Of a DNA stretch of 64,000 nt, positions 28,128 through 37,259 are shown piece by piece (the first letter of the stretch is position 1; each line of letters begins with the position of its first letter). The stretch is from an uncultured Saprospiraceae bacterium. Lineage in GTDB: Bacteria; Bacteroidota; Bacteroidia; Chitinophagales; Saprospiraceae. Both the position numbers and the translations under genes were made by a program. Below the pieces are notes generated by a model, which had not been told where the DNA came from, searched no databases, and was given only the letters and a program-made list of their open reading frames with translations. Location: NCBI GenBank assembly GCA_938045585.1, contig CALIAU010000011.1, forward strand, positions 267,069 to 331,068, written 5' to 3'.

Positions 28128-29252
28128 TTAGCTACAAAGTTCAGTTAGGGTTTTTATAAGATAATCCAAATCATCTGTGGTATGTAAGTGTGAAAGGGAT
28201 ACACGTAAACTCTGCCCAGGAACATCTTTAGCAATTGCTTCTAATACATGGGATGCTTGTTCGACTCCACTGCTGCAGGCACTCCCTGCAGATGCACTAA
28301 TGCCGGCTATGTCAAGATTGAAAACAAGCATTTCAGTTTTTCTAGTTTCAGGCAATCGTAAACTTAAAATGTTAGGAAGGTAGAATTCTGTGGCGTTTCC
28401 ATTCAATTGAATTTGAGGAATACTATCCTTTAGTTTTGTTAAGAGGTAACTGCGCAGCTCTCTTATTTTTTTATCTCTAGTTTCCATTTCTGCACCGGCC
28501 AACTCACTCGCTTTTGCAAAGCCAGCTATACTAATCAGGTTTTCTGTACCCGCACGCATATTACGTTCTTGTGCACCACCATAAAATAAAGGAGAGATAC
28601 TATTGTTATTGTTTATGTACACAAGACCAATTCCCTTAGGGCCATAAATCTTATGCGCAGACACTGCAAGAAAATCAATCTGCAATGCATCGAGATCAAT
28701 TGGGATTTTACCATAGGTCTGTGCTGCGTCTACATTTAAGTAAGCATTGTTTGCCTTACAAATCTCACCAATAGTTTTTAGATCATGCAGTGTCCCAATT
28801 TCATTATTCCCGTGCATAAGACTTACAAGAGTTGTTAGCTCGGATTCTTTTAAGACCCGTTCCAGTTCGGAATGATCAATATTACCATGTGCATCTACAT
28901 GTAAAAGATCGATTGTTATCTCATCTTTTAATGCCTCTAGGGTATGGGTAATGCAATGGTGTTCTGTGGGCGAACTGATAATCCTTTTGACTCCAAGGTC
29001 TTGTATGGATTTATGAATCACCATGTTGTTAGATTCCGTTGCCCCTGATGTAAAAAATATTTCACCTAAGGATGCCTTTAGTAAGTTTGCACATATTTTA
29101 CGTGCTTCTTCCACTTCGGCTTTTGCGATGCGACCATGATAGTGTACGGATGAAGGATTCCCATAAACATGTTCCATGACACCTTGCATCTTCTCCTTTA
29201 CTTCGGGTAGAAGGGGAGTTGTAGCAGCGTAATCAAAGTAGTAGCGTTGCAT
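28128..29252 (-). CDS. Cysteine desulfurase (NifS/IscS family)
   Basis: This PLP enzyme removes sulfur from cysteine for Fe-S clusters or tRNA thiolation. The 374-residue product has D-Y-A-A-T-T-P near the start, H-C-I-T-H, the PLP lysine K201 (S-A-H-K-I-Y-G-P-K-G) and the mobile-loop Cys326 in S-A-G-S-A-C-S-S-G. The frame runs up to 29273. The ATG at 29252 overlaps the upstream stop as TAATG and gives the usual N-terminus, so I use it. No iscU or tRNA-modification gene is adjacent. Confidence 0.94.
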   Translation of the reverse strand: MQRYYFDYAATTPLLPEVKEKMQGVMEHVYGNPSSVHYHGRIAKAEVEEARKICANLLKASLGEIFFTSGATESNNMVIHKSIQDLGVKRIISSPTEHHCITHTLEALKDEITIDLLHVDAHGNIDHSELERVLKESELTTLVSLMHGNNEIGTLHDLKTIGEICKANNAYLNVDAAQTYGKIPIDLDALQIDFLAVSAHKIYGPKGIGLVYINNNNSISPLFYGGAQERNMRAGTENLISIAGFAKASELAGAEMETRDKKIRELRSYLLTKLKDSIPQIQLNGNATEFYLPNILSLRLPETRKTEMLVFNLDIAGISASAGSACSSGVEQASHVLEAIAKDVPGQSLRVSLSHLHTTDDLDYLIKTLTELCS

Positions 29253-30754
29253 TAACTTAAGCAGGTAAACCAATCATTAACAATGGCCATCTCATCTAAA
29301 GGAAGTCGCTTATGAGTGAACTCATTTGTCTTAGAATTATAGGAATAATCCTGCGACCACTCTCTGTGGTTTTCTGCTAAGCTCTTAATAGCGTCTAGGA
29401 CAAATAAGGCTTCTTTGTTTGTCATGGTCGGATGTAAAGAAAGTCTTACCCAACCTGGTTTATGTGTTAGATCACCTGTGTTGATTTGATCTGTTATATT
29501 CTTAGAGTATTCTTGAGAGACGGCTAAGAGATAATGTCCATAGGTACCTGCACAACTACATCCACCTCTTACCTGGATACCAAATCTATCATTCAAAATT
29601 TGTACAGCGAGGTTGTAATGCAGATCGTCAATGTAAAATGAAATTACTCCCAGTCTATCCTTGATATGATTTGCAAGTACGTTGACATTTTCGATGGCAT
29701 TCAACTTATCCCAGATAAGATCAATCAACTCTTCTTCGCGTTGATGAATCTTTTTTGTTGTCATGATCTCCTTGAGTTGAATGCTAAGAGCTACACGTAT
29801 TGTCTGCAAGAATGCTGGTGTCCCTCCGTCTTCTCTCGCTTCAATATGGTCATGGTATTTATGTTCGCCCCATGGGTTAGTCCAGTCTACTGTACCACCT
29901 CCTGGGTTGTCAGGGATTTTGTTGGAGTACAAGCTTTGACAGAAAATGAGTATGCCTGTACTGGATGGACCTCCTAGGAATTTATGCGGCGAAAAATAAA
30001 TAGCGTCGAGTTTTTGTGCTGGGTTTTCAGGATGCATGTCAATGTCGATGTAGGGCGCTGAGCAGGCAAAATCTACAAAGCAATAGCCGTTAGACGCATG
30101 GATCTTTTCGGCGATATCATGATAGGGTGTGCTTATGCCTGTTACATTGGAACAGGAGGTAATAGCAGCAATTTTGGTTTTACGGTGTGCGTATGTTTCC
30201 AATAAACTATCAAAGTGGTCTAGGTCGACCAAGCCATTAGCATCTGCATTAATAATTTCTACATCAGCAATTGTTTCTAGCCAAGATGTTTGGTTAGAGT
30301 GATGTTCCATATGTGTAATAAACACGATGGGTTTGTCAGCCTCATCTACCTGAACGTGTTCACAATATTTTTCATGTACACGCATGCCTAAAATTCTTTG
30401 GAACTTATTGACCACACCGGTCATCCCAGAATTTGAAGAGATGAGAATATCATTTTCGTTTGCGTTCACGTGTTTTCTTATGACCTCCTTCGCTTCGTGA
30501 TAGGCGTTGGTCATCGTGCAACCCGTAATCGTAGTTTCCGTATGTGTGTTTGCTACGAATGGATAGATTTTGTTTAGTAGTAAATCTTCTATGTCTTGAT
30601 ACATGCGACCGCTGGCAATCCAGTCAGCATAGAGGATTTTTTTTCGGCCGTAAGGCGAATCAAACTCCTGATCAATTCCAATTATTTTATTTCTGAATTG
30701 ACAGAAATAGTCTTCTAGTGAAGTGTCAGTTTTAGATTCAATACTATTGTTCAT
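29252..30754 (-). CDS. Class V aminotransferase, cysteine desulfurase-like
   Basis: The 500-residue product has the NifS/CsdA fold. It shows D-W-I-A-S-G-R, H-T-E-T-T, H-H-S-N-Q near 151-155, the PLP lysine K258 in Y-F-S-P-H-K-F-L-G-G-P, and a late R-G-G-C-S-C-A-G with two Cys where desulfurases carry their catalytic one. It is about 120 residues longer than the next enzyme, with a long N-terminus and a C-terminal tail. The reaction is probably a PLP elimination on cysteine or a similar amino acid. It lies one base past the glmM stop and overlaps the NifS-type gene by one base. Confidence 0.85.
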   Translation of the reverse strand: MNNSIESKTDTSLEDYFCQFRNKIIGIDQEFDSPYGRKKILYADWIASGRMYQDIEDLLLNKIYPFVANTHTETTITGCTMTNAYHEAKEVIRKHVNANENDILISSNSGMTGVVNKFQRILGMRVHEKYCEHVQVDEADKPIVFITHMEHHSNQTSWLETIADVEIINADANGLVDLDHFDSLLETYAHRKTKIAAITSCSNVTGISTPYHDIAEKIHASNGYCFVDFACSAPYIDIDMHPENPAQKLDAIYFSPHKFLGGPSSTGILIFCQSLYSNKIPDNPGGGTVDWTNPWGEHKYHDHIEAREDGGTPAFLQTIRVALSIQLKEIMTTKKIHQREEELIDLIWDKLNAIENVNVLANHIKDRLGVISFYIDDLHYNLAVQILNDRFGIQVRGGCSCAGTYGHYLLAVSQEYSKNITDQINTGDLTHKPGWVRLSLHPTMTNKEALFVLDAIKSLAENHREWSQDYSYNSKTNEFTHKRLPLDEMAIVNDWFTCLS

Positions 30755-30755
30755 C

Positions 30756-32132
30756 TTAGCTTAAGGATTTTACATCATTTATGATCATTTCTGCTAGTTG
30801 ATCTGCTTCTTCTGCTGAACTACTTTCAGAATATACCCTCAAGATAGGTTCCGTATTTGATTTTCTCAAGTGAACCCAACCATTTTTCATGTCTATTTTG
30901 AGTCCATCAATGGTATTTATTTGCTCAGCAGCATATTTTGATTTTAGTTCGGAGAAAATCTTATCCAAATCCATACTTTCAGCTAGCTGGATCTTGTGTT
31001 TTCTAATCTCATACTTAGGATAGCTGGCATGGAGTTCCGAGCAAGAAATATTGCGATCGCAGAGTAGGTTTAAAAACAGAGCAATGCCGACAAGTGCATC
31101 TCTTCCATAATGCAGATCTGGCAAAATAACTCCACCATTTCCTTCACCACCGATGACTGCATTCGTCTCTTTCATTTTATTCACCACATTTACTTCACCG
31201 ACTGCAGAAGCCGAATACGAACCGCCATGTTTTTCTGTAATATCCGATAAGGCACGTGTTGAAGATAAATTGGAAACTGTATTTCCTTTCTTCTTAGACA
31301 ATACAAAATCAGCAACTGCTACAAGGGTATTTTCTTCACCAAAGAAGACGCCGTTATCAGATACAAAGGCAAGACGATCTACATCTGGGTCCACAACGAT
31401 TCCTAAGTCCGCATTTGTAGCGGCTACTTTTTCACATAGATCTACTAAATGTGCAGGTAGGGGTTCAGGGTTGTGTGCAAATTCACCAGTTACTTCACCA
31501 TTAATTAATTCATAGCTGCAATCCAATTTATCTAAGAGAGGTGGAATAGAGATGGCACCGGTGGAATTGATGCAGTCAACAATAACATGAAATTTACGCG
31601 CTTTAATTTTGTCGACATCTAAATAATCAAGAGCAAGAATTTGATTTATATGCTCTTCCATTGCGTTATCATAAGTAGAGTAGGAGCCCATTTCATCTAC
31701 AGGGGCAAACTCAAATTTGCTCTCCGCTTCATATTGTAGGACTGTTTTTCCTATGTCAGCCGAAATGAATTCACCCTTATGATTTAGAAACTTTAAGGCA
31801 TTCCATTGTTTTGGATTATGGCTGGCAGTAAAAATGATTCCAGCACCTGCAGAAAGTTTGGGAACCATTACTTCAACAGTAGGTGTTGTAGAAAGTCCTA
31901 AATCCACCACATCAATACCAAGGGCAAGCAGGGTATTGCAAGAGAGAGCACTGACGAGTTCTCCAGAAATCCTTCCGTCTCTACCTATAATTACCTTTCT
32001 AGGTACATCACAGCTGAGAATCCATTGTCCAAATGCAGCAGTGCAAGCCACTATGTCTAAGGGAGTGAGGTTATTACTTGGTTCGCCTCCAATAGTTCCT
32101 CTAAAGCCTGAGATTGTTTTAATTAACGCCAC
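30756..32132 (-). CDS. glmM: Phosphoglucosamine mutase (GlmM-like)
   Basis: GlmM turns glucosamine-6-P into glucosamine-1-P for UDP-GlcNAc, peptidoglycan and LPS. The 458-residue product has the alpha-D-phosphohexomutase layout: R-G-T-I-G-G near 11-16, active Ser104 in T-A-S-H-N-P-K-Q-W-N-A-L-K, the metal loop D-P-D-V-D-R-L, sugar loop G-E-G-N-G-G and phosphate loop R-K-S-N-T-E-P-I-L-R-V. A phosphomannomutase cannot be excluded, but the Q-W-N variant favours GlmM. The start is a GTG at 32132. A TAnnTTTG-like box lies at 32157-32164. Confidence 0.9.
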   Translation of the reverse strand: MALIKTISGFRGTIGGEPSNNLTPLDIVACTAAFGQWILSCDVPRKVIIGRDGRISGELVSALSCNTLLALGIDVVDLGLSTTPTVEVMVPKLSAGAGIIFTASHNPKQWNALKFLNHKGEFISADIGKTVLQYEAESKFEFAPVDEMGSYSTYDNAMEEHINQILALDYLDVDKIKARKFHVIVDCINSTGAISIPPLLDKLDCSYELINGEVTGEFAHNPEPLPAHLVDLCEKVAATNADLGIVVDPDVDRLAFVSDNGVFFGEENTLVAVADFVLSKKKGNTVSNLSSTRALSDITEKHGGSYSASAVGEVNVVNKMKETNAVIGGEGNGGVILPDLHYGRDALVGIALFLNLLCDRNISCSELHASYPKYEIRKHKIQLAESMDLDKIFSELKSKYAAEQINTIDGLKIDMKNGWVHLRKSNTEPILRVYSESSSAEEADQLAEMIINDVKSLS

Positions 32133-32156
32133 GATTCGTATATTTTGTTTAGGCTA

Positions 32157-32164
32157 CAAATGTA
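32157..32164 (-). promoter_or_regulatory. Possible -7 box of the glmM-ribD operon
   Basis: On the minus strand TACATTTG matches TAnnTTTG, 24 bases before the glmM GTG start. No TTG at the -33 distance is seen. Confidence 0.35.
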
Positions 32165-32218
32165 CTATTATGACTGCTTTTAAGGGCTTAATATTCCTAT
32201 ATTCGTCAGATAATTATA

Positions 32219-32797
32219 ATGACAGCAGATCTAGCAATATTGGCCATTGATGTTATTAAATACGACATGCAATTGTTCGAATTTATTAACAGTGGTATGA
32301 GTAATCCCATCTTTGATGCTGTGTTGACCCCTGCAAGGAATAAATACATTTGGATACCCTTTTACATCTTTATACTTGCTTTTGTAGGCTTTAATTACAA
32401 AGAGAATAAGCTCTATTTCTATGTATTTGCGGCATTAACTGTCATCAGTTCCGATCAGTTATCCAGTAATCTCATCAAGAAAACAGTAAAGCGTATAAGA
32501 CCCTGCAATGAGATTCAATTAGAACAAGTTGTAGTAGAACGGGTCCATTGCAGTACGGGCTATAGTTTTACTTCCTCCCACGCAACCAACCATTTTGCGG
32601 TTGCTACCTTCCTTTTTCTTTCTTTGTCTCGTTATCTTCTTTTATTTCGCTGGCCCATACTTGTATGGGCAGGGGTTATTGCCTTTGCTCAAATCTATGT
32701 GGGGGTGCATTATCCCATTGATATTCTGTGTGGGACGATACTAGGTATTATAGTAGGATATATTTTTGGTACTATTCTTGCAAGCATAAATCGTTAA
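32219..32797 (+). CDS. PAP2 family phosphatase, integral membrane
   Basis: The 192-residue product has five or six membrane segments and the three acid-phosphatase motifs. These are K-K-T-V-K-R-I-R-P, S-F-T-S-S-H-A-T-N-H (a TSSH variant of PSGH) and V-G-V-H-Y-P-I-D-I. It probably dephosphorylates undecaprenyl pyrophosphate or phosphatidic acid on the outer face of the inner membrane. The ATG at 32219 gives an N-terminus like other family members. It is divergent from glmM, sharing the 86-base gap. Confidence 0.9.
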   Translation: MTADLAILAIDVIKYDMQLFEFINSGMSNPIFDAVLTPARNKYIWIPFYIFILAFVGFNYKENKLYFYVFAALTVISSDQLSSNLIKKTVKRIRPCNEIQLEQVVVERVHCSTGYSFTSSHATNHFAVATFLFLSLSRYLLLFRWPILVWAGVIAFAQIYVGVHYPIDILCGTILGIIVGYIFGTILASINR

Positions 32798-32831
32798 TAA
32801 ACAGTAATTTAAATATTACTGAAATATTTAA

Positions 32832-32839
32832 TATATTTG
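32832..32839 (+). promoter_or_regulatory. Possible -7 box (TATATTTG)
   Basis: TATATTTG matches TAnnTTTG 26 bases before the ATG at 32866. No clear -33 TTG is present. Confidence 0.35.
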
Positions 32840-32865
32840 TCCTTAGTACCAAAAATCGTTTTATT

Positions 32866-35094
32866 ATGAGAAAAAATCTGAATACTACACTTCAGCTAAT
32901 AACCCCAATATTACTGATGTTTTTAAGCGTAAATCTCAGTTTTGCACAAAAAGGAATGGACTTACAAGATGATGATGTGTGTACCACACAAAATCTAGAA
33001 GTGAGCGTTTTCCCCTTTGACAATGATGATTTAACAGCAACAGGAGTTGACTTAAGCTCTTTTAACATTATTTCAGCGCCTAATTTTGGAACGGCTGTCT
33101 GGGATGCCTATAGATATATCCTTACATATACACCTAATGCAGGTGTTGTGGGTCCGGATCAACTTATCTATGAACTTTGTAACAGCTCAGGCGACTGTTC
33201 AGAAGCTACTATTACCATTGATGTACAAGATATATCTATAGTACCGATGGTGGATATCTTTACCTATGAAACAGCAAGTTTTTCTGGTAATGTAATATCT
33301 AATGATAATATTAATGGACTAAGTAGCAGTGACTATACTGTTGTACTTGTGAGCGGACCTACGAATGGTTCAGTTGTCTTACAAACGAATGGAGATTTTA
33401 CCTATACGCAGAATCCTAATTATCTTGGTAAGGATTATTTTGTGTATGAAGTGTGTGATGTAACGACTAGTTACTGTGCTGAATCTACTGTAGCCTTACA
33501 CGCAATGGAAATTCCAGCGGATGCAGATAACTATGCACTTATTAATGACTTTGGATTAACCTTTAATGGAAATACAAATCTTATCAATTATTCACTAGAT
33601 AGAAATAATTCTATAGTGAATACAGATGGTTTTCCGGTCGTATATAATCTTCTAAGCACTACCAGCAATGGTTCGCTTTTCTTCAATGCAAATGGAACCT
33701 TTAGCTATCTTACGGCTTATGACTATGTAGGTAAAGATGCGTTTAGCTATGAGGTATGTATTGATGGAAATTGTACTACTGCTCAAGTGTTTATTGATGT
33801 ATTACCAGAAAACTTTTCTTGCAGAAGGCATTTTCCAGTAGCATTAAACAATACAGTGGGTGTTTGTAATATAGAGTCATTAGAAGAAAACTTTAGATTC
33901 AATGATTTATATTTTGGTTATTATGATGACTTAGAGATATCCATCTTAAATGGACCGGAACATGGTACATTGCATTTTGACCAAGAAGGAAATTTCACAT
34001 ACCTGCCTGTTCCTGAATTTGAGGGAATAGATCGTATTGAATATGAGATTTGTGAAGAAGATATTTCTGTGATGACGTATGATTATACAGAGATGAACAC
34101 TGATTTGGATATTGCACTTGGTACTAGCTCTGATATGCTGGAAGAATCTATAATGATAACTGAAGCAGGTGTATTATCTGATTTCAATATTACTGTAGAG
34201 CTAACGCATGATGCTTTGGAAGAATTACAATTGAACCTGGTACATCCAAATGGTACTGTAATTCCACTTGCAAGTAATATATGCACTGGATCTGGAACTC
34301 TACATCTTATATTTAAAGATGGAGCTGCTACAAATGTCAATTGTGGATTAGCAGCAGCGCAGGAAGTGTCACCACTCAGTCCATTGGCTGATGTATTAGG
34401 GACACAAATTGCTGGAGAATGGAAATTGCAGTTGATTGATAATACAGAAAATGATAATCAGGGAGTCTTAAGTTCTTGGGGAATGGAAACCGTTCTTAAT
34501 CCAACAAAAGAAAGAGATTGCAGAACTGCATGGATAGAAATTCCAGTAATTAGTAAGACCGTCATAAGTTTGGATTTAGAATTACTAGATTTCAAAGCAC
34601 AATTAGCAGGAGATAATACTGTGGAACTGCAGTGGATATCGAATGAATATGGTGAAGCTTCTGATTTCTTAGTTGAACGTTCACAAACTGGATTCTCTGA
34701 TTGGAAAGTTATAGGGAAAGTAGATGCAAAGAATGTACTAGCAGCTTCTTATGCTTTTAGCGATAAGGAGGCAGCATCAGGAAAGAACTACTACAGATTA
34801 TTGAAAAGAGAAAATAACGGGGCTCAGTTTTATTCTGACATACGTGTTGTAGAAATAAACGACAGAGGAAGAAACGGACTTTTGTCATCACTTACGGATA
34901 ATAGATTAATCTATAGTTTAGATGAAACTCAGGTGGTAGAAATAGAAATATTCAATACTGCTGGTCAGCGCGTACGTCAGTTACAAGTGCACGGAACTAC
35001 TGAAATAAACATTGAAGAATTACAAACAGGTATGTATATATCTGTTATGCACACTGCAACAGGAATTGTCAGTGAGAAATTCTTTGTAAAATAA
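32866..35094 (+). CDS. T9SS protein with Ig/cadherin-like tandem domains and a P-domain
   Basis: The product of about 742 residues has a signal peptide, then tandem cadherin-like modules. Each carries N-G-x-F-x-Y-T-P/L and D-Y-F-V/S-Y-E-V-C. A proprotein-convertase P-domain near 400-545 follows, with L-N-L-V-H-P-N-G-T-V and G-E-W-K-L-Q-L-I-D-N. A fibronectin-like domain and a T9SS type A sorting domain end the protein. No protease domain is present, unusual for a P-domain. The frame extends to 32728 but overlaps the PAP2 gene; the ATG at 32866 begins the signal peptide. A hairpin terminator follows. Confidence 0.88.
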   Translation: MRKNLNTTLQLITPILLMFLSVNLSFAQKGMDLQDDDVCTTQNLEVSVFPFDNDDLTATGVDLSSFNIISAPNFGTAVWDAYRYILTYTPNAGVVGPDQLIYELCNSSGDCSEATITIDVQDISIVPMVDIFTYETASFSGNVISNDNINGLSSSDYTVVLVSGPTNGSVVLQTNGDFTYTQNPNYLGKDYFVYEVCDVTTSYCAESTVALHAMEIPADADNYALINDFGLTFNGNTNLINYSLDRNNSIVNTDGFPVVYNLLSTTSNGSLFFNANGTFSYLTAYDYVGKDAFSYEVCIDGNCTTAQVFIDVLPENFSCRRHFPVALNNTVGVCNIESLEENFRFNDLYFGYYDDLEISILNGPEHGTLHFDQEGNFTYLPVPEFEGIDRIEYEICEEDISVMTYDYTEMNTDLDIALGTSSDMLEESIMITEAGVLSDFNITVELTHDALEELQLNLVHPNGTVIPLASNICTGSGTLHLIFKDGAATNVNCGLAAAQEVSPLSPLADVLGTQIAGEWKLQLIDNTENDNQGVLSSWGMETVLNPTKERDCRTAWIEIPVISKTVISLDLELLDFKAQLAGDNTVELQWISNEYGEASDFLVERSQTGFSDWKVIGKVDAKNVLAASYAFSDKEAASGKNYYRLLKRENNGAQFYSDIRVVEINDRGRNGLLSSLTDNRLIYSLDETQVVEIEIFNTAGQRVRQLQVHGTTEINIEELQTGMYISVMHTATGIVSEKFFVK

Positions 35095-35118
35095 AATGTT
35101 TGCATAAACATGCTTGGA

Positions 35119-35148
35119 GGGCTTGCAGTATATGCAGGCCCTTTTTTT
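35119..35148 (+). terminator. Intrinsic terminator
   Basis: GGGCTTGCA (35119-35127) pairs with TGCAGGCCC (35133-35141), with one G-U, around a 5-base loop. Seven T residues follow. Confidence 0.88.
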
Positions 35149-35171
35149 ATGTATGCATATTATAGTATTAC

Positions 35172-35314
35172 GTCAAGCCTCGCGTGAGCTGCCTGGAAGG
35201 TGGACGGAGTCCAGACCCTGCCTGCGTGCGTAAGCAGGTAGGCCATTTAGGGGCCGACCGAATAGGGAGCCTAGAAGGGAGCGACCTATATCTGTAAAGA
35301 TATGGGGCACGCCC
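35172..35314 (-). repeat. GC-rich intergenic repeat, second copy of the GGGCGTG...CGGTCG family
   Basis: This GC-rich block sits between two genes. Read on the minus strand it begins GGGCGTGCCCC, followed by the hairpin ATATCT-TTAC-AGATAT, then GCTC and ATTCGGTCG, and a second hairpin around CTACCTGC/GCAGGCAG. The first block and ATNCGGTCG are shared with 10680-10801. It fits a structured intergenic repeat family. No ORF is inside. Confidence 0.55.
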
Positions 35315-35337
35315 AATTCAATAAAAAAGATATTGTC

Positions 35338-36546
35338 TTACTTAAAGTTTTGAAGGACATCCTTCATTCTAGCAAGTGCTTCTACTAATTGTTCGTCCGC
35401 TGCTGCATAGGATAATCTAAAGCACTGATCATCTCCAAACGCTGCACCGGCGACAACTGCTACATGGGCTTCGCTTAAAATGATGTTAGAAAAATCGTTA
35501 CTATTATTTATGGTTAGAAGACCATTTGATCTACCATATAATTTACTGATGTTAGGGAAGATGTAAAAGGCACCATCTGGGTTATTGCATGTAATACCTG
35601 GGATGTCATTAATCAAGGACAAGACAAGTTCTTTACGTCTTAGGAAAGCAGCCTTCATGTTTTGGGTGGGTCCCATGTCACCAGAAAGTGCTTCTGCTGC
35701 CGCCTTCTGACCAAAGGCATTTGCACCTGAAGTAAATTGGCCTTGTACCTTCGCACAGGCCTTGGCTAACCAGTCTGGCGCACCCATATAACCTAGTCTC
35801 CAACCCGTCATTGCAAAGCCTTTGGAGAAACCGTTTACTGTAATAGTTTGGTCTTTGACAATGTCAAATTCACCGATGCTGGTATGCTTTCCTAGAAAAT
35901 TAATGTGTTCGTAAATTTCGTCCGAAACGACAAAGAGATTATCATATTTGTCGATCACTTTAGCCAATGCAAGTAATTCATCATGACTATATACCGAGCC
36001 CGTAGGATTACATGGAGATGAAAATAAGACAATCTTAGATTTAGGATTTATTGCAGCCTCTAACTGGTCTGGTGTTACTTTAAAATCTTTTTCAATACCA
36101 GCTTTCACAAATACAGGAGTTCCTCCTGCGAAGCGTACGATATCATTATAGGAGACCCAATAGGGTGTAAAAATGATAACCTCATCACCTGGATTAAGAA
36201 GGCTTAGCATGATGTTAGCAATGGTTTGCTTGGCACCATTAGAAACAACAATTTGATCTTTGGAATAATCTAGATTATTGTCACGCTTAAATTTTTGCGA
36301 GATGGCCTCACGTAAATCAGGGAGTCCTGGTACAGGTGTATATTTAGTAAAGCCCTCATCCAGTGCTTTTTTCGCATATTCTTTAATATGTTCTGGAGTA
36401 TCAAAGTCGGGTTGACCAATACTTAGGCTTATAACATCCTTCCCTTGAGCGCGTAGGTCTCTTGCCTTTTGAGCCATTTTTAAAGTAGCTGACTCAGACA
36501 TATTTTGCAATTTCTTGGAAAGGTACTTTGTTTTATCTATTGCCAT
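35338..36546 (-). CDS. Class I/II aminotransferase, aspartate aminotransferase-like
   Basis: The 402-residue PLP enzyme has S-I-G-Q-P-D-F-D-T-P near the start, S-N-G-A-K-Q-T-I, S-S-P-C-N-P-T-G, the D-E-I-Y-E-H segment, PLP lysine in N-G-F-S-K-G-F-A-M-T-G-W-R-L-G and a final R-L-S-Y-A. This is the Bacillus AspB-like subgroup that transaminates aspartate and glutamate, sometimes also prephenate. The frame runs to a TTG at 36564, but a TACTTTTG -7 box at 36567-36574 leaves the ATG at 36546 as the better start. Confidence 0.93.
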   Translation of the reverse strand: MAIDKTKYLSKKLQNMSESATLKMAQKARDLRAQGKDVISLSIGQPDFDTPEHIKEYAKKALDEGFTKYTPVPGLPDLREAISQKFKRDNNLDYSKDQIVVSNGAKQTIANIMLSLLNPGDEVIIFTPYWVSYNDIVRFAGGTPVFVKAGIEKDFKVTPDQLEAAINPKSKIVLFSSPCNPTGSVYSHDELLALAKVIDKYDNLFVVSDEIYEHINFLGKHTSIGEFDIVKDQTITVNGFSKGFAMTGWRLGYMGAPDWLAKACAKVQGQFTSGANAFGQKAAAEALSGDMGPTQNMKAAFLRRKELVLSLINDIPGITCNNPDGAFYIFPNISKLYGRSNGLLTINNSNDFSNIILSEAHVAVVAGAAFGDDQCFRLSYAAADEQLVEALARMKDVLQNFK

Positions 36547-36566
36547 TTCTAATTTTTTAAGCAAAT

Positions 36567-36574
36567 CAAAAGTA
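36567..36574 (-). promoter_or_regulatory. Possible -7 box of the aminotransferase gene
   Basis: On the minus strand TACTTTTG matches TAnnTTTG, about 20 bases before the ATG at 36546. No -33 TTG is evident. Confidence 0.35.
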
Positions 36575-36608
36575 AGTTATCTAAGAAACATATTTAGTTT
36601 TTTAAATA

Positions 36609-36616
36609 TATATTTG
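36609..36616 (+). promoter_or_regulatory. Possible -7 box of the asparaginase-like gene
   Basis: TATATTTG matches TAnnTTTG and lies 17 bases before the ATG at 36634. The -33 element is not clear. Confidence 0.35.
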
Positions 36617-36633
36617 GAGATATAATAGAAGAC

Positions 36634-37131
36634 ATGTCAAAAACGATACAGGTCTATGTGACTGGAGGGACTTTCGATAAGGATTACGATTTCATTAGTG
36701 GCGAACTCTACTTTAAGGATACCCATCTCAAGGCTATGTTTGAGCGCGGTAGGTGTAATCTAGATATCGATATCAAAACCCTCATGATGATAGACAGTCT
36801 AGAAATGACGGAAGAGGATAGAGATATCATAGTGCACTCATGTAAAAAGACGAAGAATTCTATGATCATTCTTACCCATGGTACAGATACTATGGTGGAT
36901 ACGGCTAAACGCCTAGCTGAAGCCGATATAAAGGATAAAACGATCGTGCTTACCGGTGCTATGATACCCTATGCCTTTGGTACTTCCTCTGACGGGTTCT
37001 TTAATTTGGGAAGTGCATTGGCATTTGTACAGCTTCTACGACCGGGTGTATTTATAGCTATGAATGGCAGATTCTACAACTGGGATAGGGTACGTAAGAA
37101 CAGATCTACGGGTTATTTTGAGCAGATTTGA
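36634..37131 (+). CDS. Single-domain asparaginase-like protein
   Basis: The 165-residue product covers only the N-terminal domain of L-asparaginase. Active-site motifs are T-G-G-T-F-D near residue 10 and H-G-T-D-T-M near 81-86. The first Thr, the second Thr-Asp and a Lys are present. There is no C-terminal domain, and the stop is clean with no frameshift visible in the following bases, so it looks like a natural short form seen in this phylum. It may be a low-activity amidase or a non-enzymatic relative. Confidence 0.82.
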   Translation: MSKTIQVYVTGGTFDKDYDFISGELYFKDTHLKAMFERGRCNLDIDIKTLMMIDSLEMTEEDRDIIVHSCKKTKNSMIILTHGTDTMVDTAKRLAEADIKDKTIVLTGAMIPYAFGTSSDGFFNLGSALAFVQLLRPGVFIAMNGRFYNWDRVRKNRSTGYFEQI

Positions 37132-37218
37132 AAATAATCCGTTGTTATACAGTGTATTAACATATATAAGAAATTTTAAATATTTATTTACATATTAAAG
37201 ATTTTTGTAATAAATAAC

Positions 37219-37226
37219 TACCTTTG
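37219..37226 (+). promoter_or_regulatory. Possible -7 box of the OmpA-family gene
   Basis: TACCTTTG matches TAnnTTTG, 33 bases before the ATG at 37260. The -33 TTG at the usual spacing is not seen. Confidence 0.35.
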
Positions 37227-37259
37227 GCATAGATTAGGATCTTAAGAACTATATATGCT

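Noticed and set aside
32728..32865. N-terminal extension of the P-domain protein
   Set aside because: It overlaps the PAP2 gene and puts a non-signal stretch before a clean signal peptide.
36634..37131. Truncated asparaginase pseudogene
   Set aside because: The frame, stop and active-site motifs are intact and no remains of a second domain follow, so a natural short form is more likely.
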